Shown: positions 34,608 to 45,564, counted from the stretch's first letter. The stretch is 64,000 nucleotides of DNA from an uncultured bacterium (GCA_947383005.1 CANDBT010000002.1:1-64000), one strand, 5' to 3'. A program made the numbers and translations. Notes: generated by a model not told the origin, from the sequence alone.

Positions 34608-35719
34608 TATACTCTCTCATCAATTCCCTGATAAAATTTTTCTATCTTCCGGCACAAAAATTGAAACACCCTGCTTTTCTGCCAAATCGGTTCAATCCAT
34701 TTCATTCTCAAACGGTCAATGACGGAAGCAAAAAAATACACGGACAATACCGCAGCGATAAAATATAAAGACACATATTTTGAATTTTTCCAAACATCGC
34801 ATCGATAAATCCTGTACCACAAAAAATCGCTGAACGCCGGTACCGCGTGGATGGCATACACGCCAAAAGCAGTTTTCGCCACCTCATTCACTATCCGGTT
34901 GCTGCCTATGTCCATATTGAGGAAAAAAACAAACACAAAAAATCCACACAAAAAATTGGGCAGCGAGCGAATATCCGAGATATACTGGTCGGTCAAAGAC
35001 CTGCCTGCCGACAGAATAACCGATTCTGCCGGACACACGGCACATATCCACCGGACAAAAACCAGGAGAAAATATATGGCCAGCCCTGCCGCCAAAAACA
35101 GGAACTTCGACTTGTTCTTTCTCTCCCATTTTCCTGACCGCTTGCCGTAACCGATAAAAAGATAAAGATAAACGCACCAGCAAAAATCTGCCACATAGGA
35201 CTCCTTATAAATGGGTACCGTACTGACCAGGCACAATAATACAAACAGCAGCCAAACCAGTTTTCTCAACTGATCCTGCTCCCAGGCCAGCACTTTTTTC
35301 AAAAAAGGAGAAAGCGCGATAAGAGAAATATAAGCGGAAGCAAACCACAACGGCCTCCCCAAAAAAGGCATCAAAACCCGCAGCATGTCCGCTCTGGGAG
35401 CATTCACGCCCAACAACGCCATCAGCAGGGTAAGCCCGACGGCATAAAAAGCCGTCTCACCATATAAGCGCAAAATTCTCGAAGCTTGAAAATCCGCATC
35501 GGTCATAAACCAGGTTCCGATCATCAGAAAAAGATTCACCCCGATTCTGAGTCCCGACCCGGCAGCCATAACCAACAATAAGTCCCACTGGCCAATCCCC
35601 CAATAGATCCCTCCCTGCTGGGCCATATGTCCGGCTACGATCATCAGCATAGCCACGATCCGCAGCAATTCCCAATTGCTCTGCCGGCTCCGGCCAGTCG
35701 GCTGTACCGCATCCTGCAT
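34607..35719 (-). CDS. Acyltransferase 3 family membrane protein
   Basis: A 370-residue integral membrane protein with about ten hydrophobic segments. Near the N-terminus ELLRIVAMLMIVAGHMAQQG carries the catalytic-type His of OafA/YrhL-like acyltransferases (R-x-x-A-x-x-x-V-x-x-x-H). Such proteins O-acetylate surface glycans or lipids. It overlaps the genes on both sides by one base (TAATG type), so the nicotinamidase, this protein and the PPTase are translated as a coupled trio. Confidence 0.85.
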   Translation of the reverse strand: MQDAVQPTGRSRQSNWELLRIVAMLMIVAGHMAQQGGIYWGIGQWDLLLVMAAGSGLRIGVNLFLMIGTWFMTDADFQASRILRLYGETAFYAVGLTLLMALLGVNAPRADMLRVLMPFLGRPLWFASAYISLIALSPFLKKVLAWEQDQLRKLVWLLFVLLCLVSTVPIYKESYVADFCWCVYLYLFIGYGKRSGKWERKNKSKFLFLAAGLAIYFLLVFVRWICAVCPAESVILSAGRSLTDQYISDIRSLPNFLCGFFVFVFFLNMDIGSNRIVNEVAKTAFGVYAIHAVPAFSDFLWYRIYRCDVWKNSKYVSLYFIAAVLSVYFFASVIDRLRMKWIEPIWQKSRVFQFLCRKIEKFYQGIDERV

Positions 35720-36279
35720 TATATTGCCTCTTCCGGCGCTGCCAAATGTCCTTCCGTCACGTCAATCTGACACATGCTCATCGTCTTCAGCGCCGCCTGA
35801 TGGCTCTCCTCAGTCACCCCTGCACAGCAGGCGGAATCAACCTTAATCACGATCTCCGGCAGCTTGGCCCGCAAAAGCAGGGCATTGCTCACCACACAGA
35901 TATCCGTACAGAGGCCAACCAATTCAATCTCCAGTTCCCGCCCAAGACTTAACTGATACAATTCATCAGCCAGACGCTCCGAGCCAAAGGTATACTTATC
36001 TATGATTTTTGCCTCTTTTGACAAAACCGCTTCTATCTCCGGATGAAGCTGCCACCCCTGACTGTCCTTCACACAATGGACAACCGGAAGCTTTTTCCCT
36101 TCCAGCGTATTCAGATAATTTTCAAAATGGGTATCCCGTGTAACAAAAATACGTCCAGGATCATATTCCTTAATCTTTTGCACCACGCCGGGCACAATGG
36201 CTTTTGCCATCTCGCTGCCCAATGCGCCGTCAATAAAATCCCTCTGCATGTCCACCACAATCAAAAAACGCTCTGTCAT
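35719..36279 (-). CDS. Nicotinamidase-like cysteine hydrolase (isochorismatase family)
   Basis: The 186-residue product has the triad of cysteine hydrolases: Asp in LIVVDMQRDFIDG, Lys in HCVKDSQGW, Cys in VGLCTDICVVSNAL. The metal-site DTHFENY region and RDTH order fit nicotinamidase. Nicotinamidase deaminates nicotinamide to nicotinate for NAD salvage. The SirTM sirtuin elsewhere in the window would release nicotinamide, a possible metabolic link. I chose ATG 36279 with AGGAGG five bases upstream; a longer frame runs into a dispersed repeat. Confidence 0.85.
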   Translation of the reverse strand: MTERFLIVVDMQRDFIDGALGSEMAKAIVPGVVQKIKEYDPGRIFVTRDTHFENYLNTLEGKKLPVVHCVKDSQGWQLHPEIEAVLSKEAKIIDKYTFGSERLADELYQLSLGRELEIELVGLCTDICVVSNALLLRAKLPEIVIKVDSACCAGVTEESHQAALKTMSMCQIDVTEGHLAAPEEAI

Positions 36280-36298
36280 CTCTTCCTCCTTGCCTGTT

Positions 36299-36387
36299 AC
36301 CCGTAAGCCAAATGATCTGCCAATATGGTTTTCATATTTTTGCAGGATCACCCAATCATTGGGCAAATAAGTATGCTCGTGAGTATA
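36299..36387 (-). repeat. 5'-flank repeat, copy 3, upstream of nicotinamidase
   Basis: Minus-strand order: GAGCATACTTATTTGCCCAA, variable middle with CATATTGGCAGATCATTTGG, and CTTACGGGTAA. It is very close to copy 1 over 44 bases and shares both ends with copy 2. A 12-codon frame MKTILADHLAYG is present. Confidence 0.65.
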
Positions 36388-36484
36388 ACTTATCGGAAAT
36401 TGCGAAGTAATTTCCGATAAAAGGCGCCGCTCTTGCGCCGTAAATCCGATTACAGGGTTCGCGGAGCGGTTCCTGTAATATAAC
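36387..36484. other. Cluster of three hairpins in a long gene-free gap
   Basis: TTATCGGAAATT-gcgaagt-AATTTCCGATAA, then GGCGCCGCTCTTGCGCC, then TTACAGG...CCTGTAA, bounded by TATAAC on both sides. No coding sequence was found. It is part of the approximately 1,060-base gap 36280-37337, which holds repeats, one tiny ORF and a terminator. Confidence 0.5.
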
Positions 36485-36550
36485 TATAGCACATTTATCC
36501 CGATTACGCTATACCCTCCGGGCAGTTACCGTTCACAGAGCGCCCGTAAA

Positions 36551-36694
36551 GTTACTGTTCACAGGTACCCTGTGAACGTAACAGCATATGCCCATTTGAA
36601 ATCGCCTGCGGCGATGGGGCATATGCTTTGGCCCCATAACTGTACTGGCTCATGACTAATCAGCGGAGTGATTTGTCATGGTGTGAACAGTAAC
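36551..36694. repeat. GTTACTGTTCAC family MITE-like element, complete copy (144 bp)
   Basis: Terminal inverted repeats GTTACTGTTCAC (36551-36562) and GTGAACAGTAAC (36683-36694). The internal stem CATATGCCCAT...ATGGGGCATATG surrounds ATCGCC-tgc-GGCGAT. The 47765-47907 copy is 143 bp with the same ends and core, but its stem reads GGCCGCCAT...ATGGGCGGCC, a paired replacement. I saw no target duplication here. Confidence 0.75.
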
Positions 36695-36721
36695 ACCCGG
36701 CTTGTAAAATCAGGAGGTTTT

Positions 36722-36838
36722 ATGAAAAGAATATTGCAAAGCGGGATTGCAAATGCTATAATCCCAATAGGCAAAAAAGAAATCACAAGTCCATCCAAAC
36801 ACCTTCTCCCGTTGCTAGGTATCGGTGGGACAACATGA
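36722..36838 (+). CDS. Possible 38-residue peptide gene
   Basis: A short frame starts with ATG at 36722 after AGGAGG with a four-base spacing, and encodes MKRILQSGIANAIIPIGK then KEITSPSKHLLPLLGIGGTT. No promoter or family was recognised, and the peptide lacks cysteines. The excellent ribosome binding site is the only positive evidence; it may be a remnant brought in by a mobile element. Confidence 0.3.
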   Translation: MKRILQSGIANAIIPIGKKEITSPSKHLLPLLGIGGTT

Positions 36839-36970
36839 AAATTATATCACATATTCCGACACAATTCTACAATTCCTTTGTGACTCCACAGCCTCTCCTG
36901 CTCGTAAAATTTTCTGTTAATAGTCTCTTTTTACGAAAATTTTTCTAAAAAAACTCAAAAGCTTCAGGAA

Positions 36971-37082
36971 ACGCTTCTCCGCAATGCGTCTACGTTCCAC
37001 TCCGGTCGCTGCTAAACGAGTGCCACTGTCACTCAGCAACCTAAGCGGAGCGTTTTTTGTTTCATAGGACGCAATGTCTTAT
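36971..37082 (+). repeat. Covarying hairpin repeat, copy B
   Basis: Core TGCT-aaac-GAGTGCC...GTCACTC-AGCA at 37010-37038, flanked by an enclosing stem ACGCTTCTCCGC/GCGGAGCGT that runs into TTTTTT. Then CATAGGAC-gcaat-GTCTTATG follows. The order of the hairpins is the same as in copy A (29030-29118), and each copy is followed by a CCGGC-stem terminator. Confidence 0.6.
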
Positions 37083-37089
37083 GAAGAAA

Positions 37090-37115
37090 AAAAGACCGGC
37101 AAAAGCCGGTCTTTT
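37090..37115 (+). terminator. Strong intrinsic terminator, both directions possible
   Basis: AAAAGACCGGC (37090-37100), loop AAAA, GCCGGTCTTTT (37105-37115): an 11-bp stem with A-run before and T-run inside the stem. It would close a transcript covering repeat copy B. Confidence 0.75.
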
Positions 37116-37337
37116 AAGGAGAAGGTATTTCGTTTTTATGGGATGTAGCAAAAACTATATAATGTATTGGGGGTACGCATATTATAATAGCATAATCTAA
37201 CCAAAAAGTGTGCACAAACTTCACAAATTTACCTTAATGTTTTTGTACATATTCACAATATTTTTTCGTCATAATGCACTATATCGCTCTCATAACTACC
37301 TGCTCCCTGAAAAGCTATTGGGTTTCCGGCCATTTTT

Positions 37338-37847
37338 TCAACCGAACAAAGCTCCCAAAAGTCCATAAGATACCAAAGACATGATCACCGTGGCAATGAT
37401 AATCCCCAGCAAAATTGCCGGAAAAGATTTACGGATCCTCATATGGAGCAAAGAAGCGACCAGCGATCCCGTCCAGGCACCGGTGCCTGGCAGAGGGATC
37501 CCTACAAAAAACACCAATCCCCAGAACCCATAAGTTTCCACCTTTCCTTTGTGCTTATCCGCCTTTTTCCGAACCCACAAAGCAATCCTGTCCAGATAGG
37601 GAATCTGCTCCATAAAATCCAATATTTTTTCAATCAGCAGCAAAATAAAAGGAATCGGCAGCAAATTGCCGACAATACACAGTGGTATTGCCTTCAATAT
37701 AGGCACATCCAAAAGAGCCGGAGAAGCTGCCAGGAGTCCCCCTCTAAGCTCCAGAATAGGAACCATGGAAATGATAAAAATAATCCCCTCTGCGGATACC
37801 TTTCCTCCCAAAGCTGTCGTAAACCATTGTACCAAAGAATCTGTCAT
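37338..37847 (-). CDS. Small multidrug export-type membrane protein (COG2426)
   Basis: A 169-residue protein with about four to five hydrophobic helices. IISMVPILELRGGLLAAS and FVGIPLPGTGAWTGSLVASL are the family signatures. Named 'small multi-drug export protein', but its substrate is not established. The ATG at 37847 is preferred: GGGAGG is six bases upstream, whereas 37853 directly abuts it. It follows the 1203-residue synthetase by about 50 bases and could export that enzyme's product, which is inference. Confidence 0.82.
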   Translation of the reverse strand: MTDSLVQWFTTALGGKVSAEGIIFIISMVPILELRGGLLAASPALLDVPILKAIPLCIVGNLLPIPFILLLIEKILDFMEQIPYLDRIALWVRKKADKHKGKVETYGFWGLVFFVGIPLPGTGAWTGSLVASLLHMRIRKSFPAILLGIIIATVIMSLVSYGLLGALFG

Positions 37848-37897
37848 AAGCATCCTCCCGTCCCGCAGTTCTTAATCGTTACCGTTCACAGTAACCC

Positions 37898-40800
37898 TTA
37901 ATCTTCCCAAATCTCTTTGATAAACCGGATCTGTGCCGGAACCAATGCTTTTGTGCATTTTTCCTCCAGCCAGGCTTTAAGCTGTTCCTGATCTGGTTCC
38001 TGCCCACCATAGATATCAGCCTGCAGAATCATTTTATTGCCCTCTGCATACCGGACATAAGCTTCGCCATGATGGATACCCTCATATTGACGCAGCGCCT
38101 GCTCCAATCTTTCCAGATCCAGAAAATCCCGTCCGGTAATACTTTCCATAAGGATAGTCCGCCCGCCATTTTCCAGCATATCCAGAGAACCGTCAGGAAG
38201 AATCCTGGCTGTACGGCCGGTCTGATATAGGACTCCCTGGCCATAAGGATTCGTAATCTTATCTATCCACCCCACCGTAGGGTGATCCATGACATACAGA
38301 TTTCCCCAAGCTCCAAAAGGCTGCTTGCGGCAGTTTTCGTCGAAGACATAAGCCTTTACCTGGGTATCCCTGCTGACATTATCCAGCAACTGTCCGCCGG
38401 CTTCCCGGTTCAGCGCCCCTGCCGTAATATGATAGTGTTTGGGGAACACTGTCTCCGGCAAATGATATTTAAGCCTGCGCACAGACGGTTCTTCCAGCAT
38501 GGAGGCCGCTATAGTTTCGAGGCAAATCATAAAAATCTGAAGCTGCTTTTTGTCAAACCTGTTCTCCCAGTACCGCAATTCGTAAAAATACCCGTGAGAA
38601 TCCGACATCACCTGCAAATGGAAAGGCAGGGAATCAAGCTGTACCGGCATCCGCTCCGCCGGCGCACCGCCCACCTGATCAATATTCAAAATATCGCCCT
38701 GATACTGGAAAAACATTTCGTCTGCATGAAGATTGGAAATATAACAGCGCATAGTATCCATAATTTGCCGCCCTGATTTTTGCAAAAGCTGGGGCACCGT
38801 CTCGTGCGGCACGCGGGTATAGTGGAAATAGTAGGTCAAAAACAGCGGCCCAGCCAGCCTGGCCCAACGGCTGTCGGTCCTGCCGCTATGTATACTCGAA
38901 CAGACGGCATCTTTCTCATTGCTGAAAATACTGATACAGTAATTATATGCGGTTAAAAATATTACATTCTCTGACACCCCGTGTTTCCGGCAGAAAGCCA
39001 TCAGTTTTTTTTGATTCAGGTTCTCAAAACGTTTTTTCAGGACGGCATCCTTTCCCTGTGACAAATCATAATAGTCTTTCAGGTTGAGGATACTTTTCCG
39101 AATGCGGACACCTTCCATCAGTTTACGGAAATAAGCTTCGTTTTCCTGCCGGAGCCCCCTGGCATCCCGGTCTTTTTCATCAAGAATATATTCAAAAAAG
39201 GTATACTGTTCTTTTTCCGGCGTTTTCCCCTCATACAAGGCATTGATGTCCTCCATCAATATGCCCATGGTCACGCCGTCCCCCATAATATGGGCAATAT
39301 CAAAATACAGATAATTCCCCGAATCGGTCTGATAAATCCCTACATGATATAATGGGTCATTTTCCCCATATAAAAACGGTGTCAACAGCCCCTGCCTGCG
39401 ATCCTCCCACTCTTCATCGCTAAGCCGGGTAATCGGAATCTCTACTTTTCTTTCATCATGACGGAAATTTTTAAACACTCCTTCATGAAGCTGCACCACA
39501 CCTTTCAGGCCGGGATGCAGATCAAATACTCCTTCCACAGCCTTTTTCAGCCGGGGCAAGTCCACACTCTCTCCCAGTTTAAAGAAAAATGGAAGATTGG
39601 CAGTCGTATTCCCGCGCATCACATAAGCAAAATAAAGCTGCAGATTAGTCAGCGGATATACCTCGCGCAAAGCAAAATCCACTGGTTTGCGGCTCTTTGC
39701 CTCATTGACAAAACTTTCCAGCTTTAATACGGTAGTATTGAGCATCAAATCGTTCAAGGTAATTGACAGTCCAAGCTGATCGGACAAATCGGTCAGCAGC
39801 ATCACGCTGCCCATGGAATCAAGACCCGCTGAATAAATATCGGTATCAATGCCAAACCGCTCATGCCCCAATACGGCAGCAATGCTGGCATAAATTTGCG
39901 TTTGCAGTTCGTTTTCCGGCTTCTGGACATTGGCCAGCTCCTCTGTCTCTTTCTTTTTCTGGCTGAAATACTGGCTGCGAATGATTTTTTTTGATGAAGT
40001 TTTCTCAAAAGGAGTTTCTCTTATACGGAAATTCATGATCCGTTTAAAAGAAGGCAGCCCCTCGTTATGTTTTTTGATTATCTCACCGAGCACTGATTCT
40101 ATATCCGTAATCCCGGCCACTTCCGCATAAGAATAATTGGGATAAATTTCGGCCATGACCATATCATCTTCGCCAAACACCAAAATTTCTCCTACCAGAC
40201 GGTCATCCTCGAAAAGATTTTCCAATTGTTCCGGCGCGACATTTTCCCCATTGCTTAAAATAATCAGGTTTTTCTTTCTTCCAGTCAGGTAAAGGAAATT
40301 TTCCTCGTCCACATAGCCCAAATCCCCAGTGCAGAGCCAGCCGTCCTCTGTCATCACTTCCGCGGTCTTATCCGGTTCCTTATAATATCCCATCATCACG
40401 GACGGACTTTTCACCTGAATCTCATCATCCACAATCCTGACCTGGCAGCCGTCCACAACTTTCCCTACAGATGCAATCTTATCCGGCCGGCTCCAGTCCG
40501 GGGAGGAAATTTTCGGCGAGCATTCGGACATGCCATACCCTTGGGCAATGGAAATCCCCAGATTACGAAAATTCTTCGCTAAATCAGGTGCCAGATATCC
40601 GCCGCCGCTGATAATTTTATGCAGTTGCCTGCCCAACACCTGATTACGCACTTTTCCCGCAGGCTGCCCGCTTTGCCGGGCCATAACAGCAATCCGGTTG
40701 TATAAACTTTTGGCAATCATCGGCACCATGCGGATTACCGAAGGCTGGAATAACTGGATATGAGCCGCCAGCTTGGCCATATCCCGGTTCAGGCACAGCA

Positions 40801-41509
40801 GGCTCCCGTAGCGCATCACAATCAGCACATCGCCATTAATACAAAATACATGATGAATAGGCAAAACATTCAAATAAACCTCTTTTTCCGGATGGGCATT
40901 ATCCGTAGTACAAAAAGTATTGTCAATCAAATTTTCCTGGGAAAGCATAACTCCTTTCCCTCTTCCCGTAGTGCCGGAAGTAAACAGGATCATTGCCAAA
41001 TCTTTTGCAACAACCTGCGGCTTTGCCGTTTTTCCGGCATATTCCTTTAAGATATTATCTGAACAGGGCACATGATTGCCATGCTGAAGGGAAATATACT
41101 CTTTGATATTCGGACATTTATCCTTGACTCCCTCCACAAGCAGATGATGATCCCAGTCATAAAACAAAATATCTACATCCGACCGGTTTAAACAGTCGGC
41201 AAATGTCTCTACGTCCATTTGGATGTCCAAAGGAATGCTCACATTGCCGTTGGCCATCACCCCCATAAGCACGGCCAGATAGTGATGGCTGCTGCTTCCC
41301 ATGAGCCCTACTTTTGCCTTATGGCCAAATTCTTCATTCCTTGTCTCAAGCCATGCTCCTATGGCATTGCACTGTGCCGTAAATTCCTGATAAGTTACAT
41401 CAAAAATAACATCATTGTCTTCATACCGTAAAAATATACGGCTGCCGTGCTCCTGCCCTGTATTCTGCACTAAATCGTAAATGGTCTTCGTATTCTGCTT
41501 TGTAATCAT
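37898..41509 (-). CDS. NRPS-like synthetase: acyl-AMP ligase - carrier - condensation - partial adenylation
   Basis: A 1203-residue multidomain enzyme. Residues about 1-510: ANL ligase of the FadD/FAAL kind ([51 protein letters not shown]). About 540-615: carrier domain with [13 protein letters not shown] (phosphopantetheine Ser). About 630-1060: condensation-like domain starting [15 protein letters not shown], with active-site [14 protein letters not shown] (HxxxDG intact). About 1080-1203: remnant of a second adenylation domain's C-terminal part without the ATP-binding cores. It likely loads an acyl chain and condenses it with an amine. No thioesterase or reductase follows. Its ATG overlaps the pepT stop. 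Confidence 0.85.
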   Translation of the reverse strand: MITKQNTKTIYDLVQNTGQEHGSRIFLRYEDNDVIFDVTYQEFTAQCNAIGAWLETRNEEFGHKAKVGLMGSSSHHYLAVLMGVMANGNVSIPLDIQMDVETFADCLNRSDVDILFYDWDHHLLVEGVKDKCPNIKEYISLQHGNHVPCSDNILKEYAGKTAKPQVVAKDLAMILFTSGTTGRGKGVMLSQENLIDNTFCTTDNAHPEKEVYLNVLPIHHVFCINGDVLIVMRYGSLLCLNRDMAKLAAHIQLFQPSVIRMVPMIAKSLYNRIAVMARQSGQPAGKVRNQVLGRQLHKIISGGGYLAPDLAKNFRNLGISIAQGYGMSECSPKISSPDWSRPDKIASVGKVVDGCQVRIVDDEIQVKSPSVMMGYYKEPDKTAEVMTEDGWLCTGDLGYVDEENFLYLTGRKKNLIILSNGENVAPEQLENLFEDDRLVGEILVFGEDDMVMAEIYPNYSYAEVAGITDIESVLGEIIKKHNEGLPSFKRIMNFRIRETPFEKTSSKKIIRSQYFSQKKKETEELANVQKPENELQTQIYASIAAVLGHERFGIDTDIYSAGLDSMGSVMLLTDLSDQLGLSITLNDLMLNTTVLKLESFVNEAKSRKPVDFALREVYPLTNLQLYFAYVMRGNTTANLPFFFKLGESVDLPRLKKAVEGVFDLHPGLKGVVQLHEGVFKNFRHDERKVEIPITRLSDEEWEDRRQGLLTPFLYGENDPLYHVGIYQTDSGNYLYFDIAHIMGDGVTMGILMEDINALYEGKTPEKEQYTFFEYILDEKDRDARGLRQENEAYFRKLMEGVRIRKSILNLKDYYDLSQGKDAVLKKRFENLNQKKLMAFCRKHGVSENVIFLTAYNYCISIFSNEKDAVCSSIHSGRTDSRWARLAGPLFLTYYFHYTRVPHETVPQLLQKSGRQIMDTMRCYISNLHADEMFFQYQGDILNIDQVGGAPAERMPVQLDSLPFHLQVMSDSHGYFYELRYWENRFDKKQLQIFMICLETIAASMLEEPSVRRLKYHLPETVFPKHYHITAGALNREAGGQLLDNVSRDTQVKAYVFDENCRKQPFGAWGNLYVMDHPTVGWIDKITNPYGQGVLYQTGRTARILPDGSLDMLENGGRTILMESITGRDFLDLERLEQALRQYEGIHHGEAYVRYAEGNKMILQADIYGGQEPDQEQLKAWLEEKCTKALVPAQIRFIKEIWED

Positions 41510-42756
41510 ACCTTGCTTTCTCCTCCATATCTTTCAAAGGTTTTTCCCATCTGTATCAGCAGCATCACAATCTTTTCCATGGACTGCACGGAAACATACT
41601 CATAAATCCCATGGCAATTTTCACTTCCCGCACACAAATTAGGACAAGGAATCCCCATATAAGACAACCGGGCGCCGTCTGTCCCGCCACGGATAGGCAC
41701 AACCACGGGAGAAATTCCCAATTTTTCCATGGATTCCCTGGCAATATCAACCAAATACATATGTGAAGCAAATTTCTCTTTCATATTGTAATACGTATCT
41801 TTTAAAATAACTTCTACCGTATGAGGGCCATATTTTTCATTGAGAAAAGAAGCTGCCGAAGAAAAAATCTTCTTTTTCTCTTCGAACTTATCCCTGTCAT
41901 GATCCCGCAAAATATAATCCATTCGTGTTTCCACCACGTTTCCCTGTATACTGTCTAAATGAAAAAATCCTTCATATCCCTCTGTATACATAGGGTTTTG
42001 CTCCATTGGCAGCATTTGCTGAAATTCCATAGCAATCAACATGGCATTTTTCATGATATTTTTTGCCCAGCCCGTATGCACGCCGCGGCCATGGACAAAT
42101 ACTTTCCCTGAAGCAGCATTAAAATTCTCATATTCCAACTCTCCCAGTCCACCGCCGTCCACAGTATATGCCACTTTGGCTCCGAATCTTTCCACATCAA
42201 AGCCATCAACCCCACGTCCCGTTTCCTCGTCAGGGGTGAAGCCAATGCAGATTTTTCCGTGACGGACTTCCGGATGAGACAAAAAGTACTCCGCCATTGT
42301 CATAATTTCCGCAATGCCAGCCTTGTCATCGGCTCCCAGCAAAGTCGTACCATCAGTGACAATCAAATCCTGACCCACATATTTGCCCAAAGAAGGAAAA
42401 ACTCTGGGATCAAGAAAAATCCCCTGCTCCCGGTTAAGGCAGACCGGCTTTCCGTCATAATTTCTGACTATGTGCCCGGTTACTCCTTCCCCGGAAGCTG
42501 CCGGCGAGGTATCCATGTGGGCCACAAAACCCAAAGCAGGCGCCTGGCTGCCTTTCGTAGCCGGAATTACCGCATAAACATAACATTGTGGGCTGACAAT
42601 CACTTCCTCTGCGCCCATCGCAGCCAGTTCCTGAGCGAGAAGTGAAGCCAGATTTCTTTGCTTCTCCGTACTGGGTATCTGCTCCTGGTCTGGCTTCGAT
42701 TGGGTATCTATTGCTATATAGCGCAGAAATTTGTCCGTTACCGTTGTTTCAAACAT
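41506..42756 (-). CDS. pepT: Peptidase T (tripeptide aminopeptidase)
   Basis: A 416-residue M20B metallopeptidase: [19 protein letters not shown], the metal-ligand [29 protein letters not shown] and the catalytic [17 protein letters not shown]. Length and motifs match PepT, which removes the N-terminal residue of tripeptides in the cytosol. It lies 18 bases after hisIE, and its TGA overlaps the ATG of the synthetase gene, so it is embedded in the his transcription unit. Confidence 0.93.
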   Translation of the reverse strand: MFETTVTDKFLRYIAIDTQSKPDQEQIPSTEKQRNLASLLAQELAAMGAEEVIVSPQCYVYAVIPATKGSQAPALGFVAHMDTSPAASGEGVTGHIVRNYDGKPVCLNREQGIFLDPRVFPSLGKYVGQDLIVTDGTTLLGADDKAGIAEIMTMAEYFLSHPEVRHGKICIGFTPDEETGRGVDGFDVERFGAKVAYTVDGGGLGELEYENFNAASGKVFVHGRGVHTGWAKNIMKNAMLIAMEFQQMLPMEQNPMYTEGYEGFFHLDSIQGNVVETRMDYILRDHDRDKFEEKKKIFSSAASFLNEKYGPHTVEVILKDTYYNMKEKFASHMYLVDIARESMEKLGISPVVVPIRGGTDGARLSYMGIPCPNLCAGSENCHGIYEYVSVQSMEKIVMLLIQMGKTFERYGGESKV

Positions 42757-42774
42757 TTGTTACTCCTTACTTTC

Positions 42775-44070
42775 TTATCGATTTGCCAATTCCTCCGTAA
42801 TCTCCTCCCAAGTCACATTTTTCACGGCCATCAGCACCATCACATGATAGAGAAGATCGGAAATCTCATATTTAACTTCCTCCGCATCCGGATTTTTAGC
42901 GGCAATCACAATCTCCGTGGCCTCTTCCCCTACTTTTTTCAAGATCTTGTCAATTCCTTTGTCAAATAAGTAGTTGGTATAAGACCCCTCTTTCGGATGC
43001 ACTTTCCGGTCCTGAATCACGGCAAACACCTCTTCAAATACCTTCAGCGGATTGGTTTCCCGATGTTCCTTTTCCGCCAAAGTCCGAAAGAAACAACTGT
43101 GTGCGCCCGTATGGCAGGCCGCCCCGAACTGATGGACCCTGGCCAAAATTGTATCATTATCACAGTCCAGATGCAGCGATTTCACATATTGGAAATGTCC
43201 CGAGGTTTCCCCTTTCAGCCATTGCGTTTTACGGCTGCGGCTGTAATAGTTCATCTTTCCTGTCCGCAGCGTATCCGCAAAAGCCTGTTCGTTCATATAA
43301 GCCAGCATTAAGACCTGATTAGTCTTATAATCCTGTACAATAACCGGAACCAAACCGTCTTCGTTTGTCTTAAAATCGCTCCACTGCACCGTACTCTGGA
43401 AAATATTTACCGCAATCCCCCGCTTTTTCAGCTCCTGTTTCAACTCCATATAACCATTTTCTTCCCCGGGCGCCGTCAGAATCACTCCCTCGCAGCATTC
43501 TGCCGCCATACTTACGGAAACTACCGGTACCCGGCTATCATCGCAAAGCAGCAAAAAAGGCCCTTCTGCCCGGATAAAATTTTCCGATTCCAAAATTTCT
43601 ACATTGCCGCTGACATCTAAAATCATCATCGAAGCCCCAAGCTGGAAAAACTCGGGAACACGGCCAAGCAGCCGGGGAGAAGGCAGCCATACATAGATTT
43701 TCTCGCTGCCAAACCGGTTCGCCGCCTCCTGGATCAAATCAATATTGTCCACATCCGACCCGTCCAAAAATACCGCTTTGGCGCCGGCATATAAATATTT
43801 TTTTACATCCTCCAGCCGGCGCACCCGTCCTCCGGTAATCACGGGAATATCTGCCAGCCTTGTCAGCTCCTTTAACAGGCCGATAGTCCGTTCATGGTCC
43901 TGGTCGTCCTCTGACAAGTCCCAAAACAGCAATCCGTCCGCCCCATTGTCATTATATTCGTGAACAAGGGACTTTAATGAACGCTCTCCCACCCCTTCTT
44001 TTCTTCCTAACGCTACGGCTTTTCCTTCCCTGCAGCCAAACCCTGCATATAACCCTTTCATCCCTGACAT
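42775..44070 (-). CDS. hisIE: HisIE with an extra N-terminal HisF/HisA-like barrel domain
   Basis: Three parts in 431 residues. Residues 1-215 resemble HisF/HisA ([57 protein letters not shown]), but the strand that carries the first catalytic Asp reads [11 protein letters not shown]. Residues about 220-325 form HisI ([44 protein letters not shown]). Residues about 340-425 form HisE ([14 protein letters not shown]). HisIE hydrolyses PR-ATP and opens PR-AMP, steps 2 and 3 of histidine synthesis. The barrel is probably not a complete HisF. Confidence 0.88.
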   Translation of the reverse strand: MSGMKGLYAGFGCREGKAVALGRKEGVGERSLKSLVHEYNDNGADGLLFWDLSEDDQDHERTIGLLKELTRLADIPVITGGRVRRLEDVKKYLYAGAKAVFLDGSDVDNIDLIQEAANRFGSEKIYVWLPSPRLLGRVPEFFQLGASMMILDVSGNVEILESENFIRAEGPFLLLCDDSRVPVVSVSMAAECCEGVILTAPGEENGYMELKQELKKRGIAVNIFQSTVQWSDFKTNEDGLVPVIVQDYKTNQVLMLAYMNEQAFADTLRTGKMNYYSRSRKTQWLKGETSGHFQYVKSLHLDCDNDTILARVHQFGAACHTGAHSCFFRTLAEKEHRETNPLKVFEEVFAVIQDRKVHPKEGSYTNYLFDKGIDKILKKVGEEATEIVIAAKNPDAEEVKYEISDLLYHVMVLMAVKNVTWEEITEELANR

Positions 44071-44151
44071 ACCGCACCAGCCTCCTGACTGTGAAAGTTG
44101 TTTTTTCCTGTATTCCCCTATTGACCTATAGTAAGAGTTCAGACAGGGAAT

Positions 44152-44868
44152 CTATTGCCATCTATCTACCACTTCCGGCAAATTAATCTTCCCTTCATAC
44201 AGCGCTTTCCCGATAATCACACCTTGAATTCCGTTTTCATAAAGAATCTCCAAGTCTTCTACACAGGACACCCCGCCTGAAGCGATCACATCCAGCCCCG
44301 TCTGCTCTGTCAGCATCCTGGTATAAGCTACGTTCGGCCCGGACAGCATTCCGTCCCGGGAAATGTCCGTATAGACGATATGCCTCACTCCATATTCCTT
44401 CATCTTCCGGCCCAGCTCCACAGCCGTCTTACTGCTGGTCTTTTCCCAGCCGGCGATGGCGACTATCCCTTCTATGGCATCTATCCCTGCCACAATCTTC
44501 TCCGGGCCAAAACGCTCCACCAGCTCACGGATAAACTCTGGATTTTCTACCGCCTTGGTACCGATAATACATCGGGTAATCCCCAACTCAAGCATATGCT
44601 GCACGGCCTCAATGCTCCTCAATCCGCCCCCCAGCTCCACAGGTATATCTACCCTGGACAGGATATCACGGATAGCCTTCTCATTGACCGAATGTCCTGC
44701 CAATGCGCCATCCAAATCAACCAAATGGAGAAAAGACGCTCCCTGGCTGACCCAAAGCTCCGCCATATCGGCAGGGCTGTCCCCATACACTTTTTCTTTG
44801 TCGAAAAGCCCCTGTGTCAATCGGACACATTTTCCACCTCTCATATCAATTGCCGGATATAACTGCAT
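44152..44868 (-). CDS. hisA: ProFAR isomerase
   Basis: The 238-residue barrel has the HisA signature YPAIDMRGGKCVRLTQG (catalytic Asp in AIDM), LVDLDGALAGHSVNEKAI, and the second Asp in YTDISRDGMLSGPN. It isomerises ProFAR to PRFAR. I chose the ATG at 44868 (RBS AGGGAG nine bases upstream) and not 44877, which directly follows the site. Confidence 0.93.
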   Translation of the reverse strand: MQLYPAIDMRGGKCVRLTQGLFDKEKVYGDSPADMAELWVSQGASFLHLVDLDGALAGHSVNEKAIRDILSRVDIPVELGGGLRSIEAVQHMLELGITRCIIGTKAVENPEFIRELVERFGPEKIVAGIDAIEGIVAIAGWEKTSSKTAVELGRKMKEYGVRHIVYTDISRDGMLSGPNVAYTRMLTEQTGLDVIASGGVSCVEDLEILYENGIQGVIIGKALYEGKINLPEVVDRWQ

Positions 44869-44904
44869 ACTTTTCATCTCCCTTTATCTTCGTACAGCCT
44901 TCTT

Positions 44905-45510
44905 CTACAGGCTCCCCTTGGTAGACAGCACGCCAAGGATTCTCTCGTCCCGCCTGGTAGCCTCATCGAGTGCTTTGCCAAATGCCTTAAAAGCCCCTTC
45001 GATAATATGATGAGTATTGTTTCCGTCCATCTGCTTGATATGCAGATTCATTGCCGCGCCATAAGAAACAGCATAAAAAAATTCCCGCACCATCTCCGTC
45101 TCCAAATCACCTGTTTTTTCCCGGTTCAATTTTAAATCATAGGCCAGATAAGGACGGCCGCAAAGATCCAGGGCACAGAGAACCAGGGCATCATCCATAG
45201 GCAAAATCCGAAAGCCATAACGGACAATCCCCGCCTTATCTCCCACGGCCTGCCGGATAGCGTTTCCCAGCACAATCCCCGTATCTTCAACCGTATGGTG
45301 GGTATCCACTTCCAAATCCCCCTTTACCGTCACAGCCAAATCAAACAAGCCGTGACGGGCAAACCCATCCAGCATATGGTCAAAAAAACCGATTCCCGTA
45401 TCGATCTGCACCTGCCCGCTTCCATCGAGATTCAGGGTTAAGGAAATATCCGTCTCCTTGGTCGTTCTGGTTACTGCGGCAATCCTGTTTTCTGTTTTTC
45501 CCTTTTCCAT
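44905..45510 (-). CDS. hisB: Imidazoleglycerol-phosphate dehydratase
   Basis: A 201-residue single-function HisB: FFDHMLDGFARHGLFDL, DTHHTVEDTGIVLGNAI, then MNLHIKQMDGNNTHHIIEGA, giving the two metal-binding His motifs. The ATG at 45510 has AGGAGG eight bases upstream, and the protein begins where family homology begins; the frame upstream to 45561 enters a dispersed repeat. Confidence 0.94.
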   Translation of the reverse strand: MEKGKTENRIAAVTRTTKETDISLTLNLDGSGQVQIDTGIGFFDHMLDGFARHGLFDLAVTVKGDLEVDTHHTVEDTGIVLGNAIRQAVGDKAGIVRYGFRILPMDDALVLCALDLCGRPYLAYDLKLNREKTGDLETEMVREFFYAVSYGAAMNLHIKQMDGNNTHHIIEGAFKAFGKALDEATRRDERILGVLSTKGSL

Positions 45511-45564
45511 AAAGAAATCCTCCTGGCTTTTTCGATCGTAATAGTTTAGTTCTGGCGCCATTCC

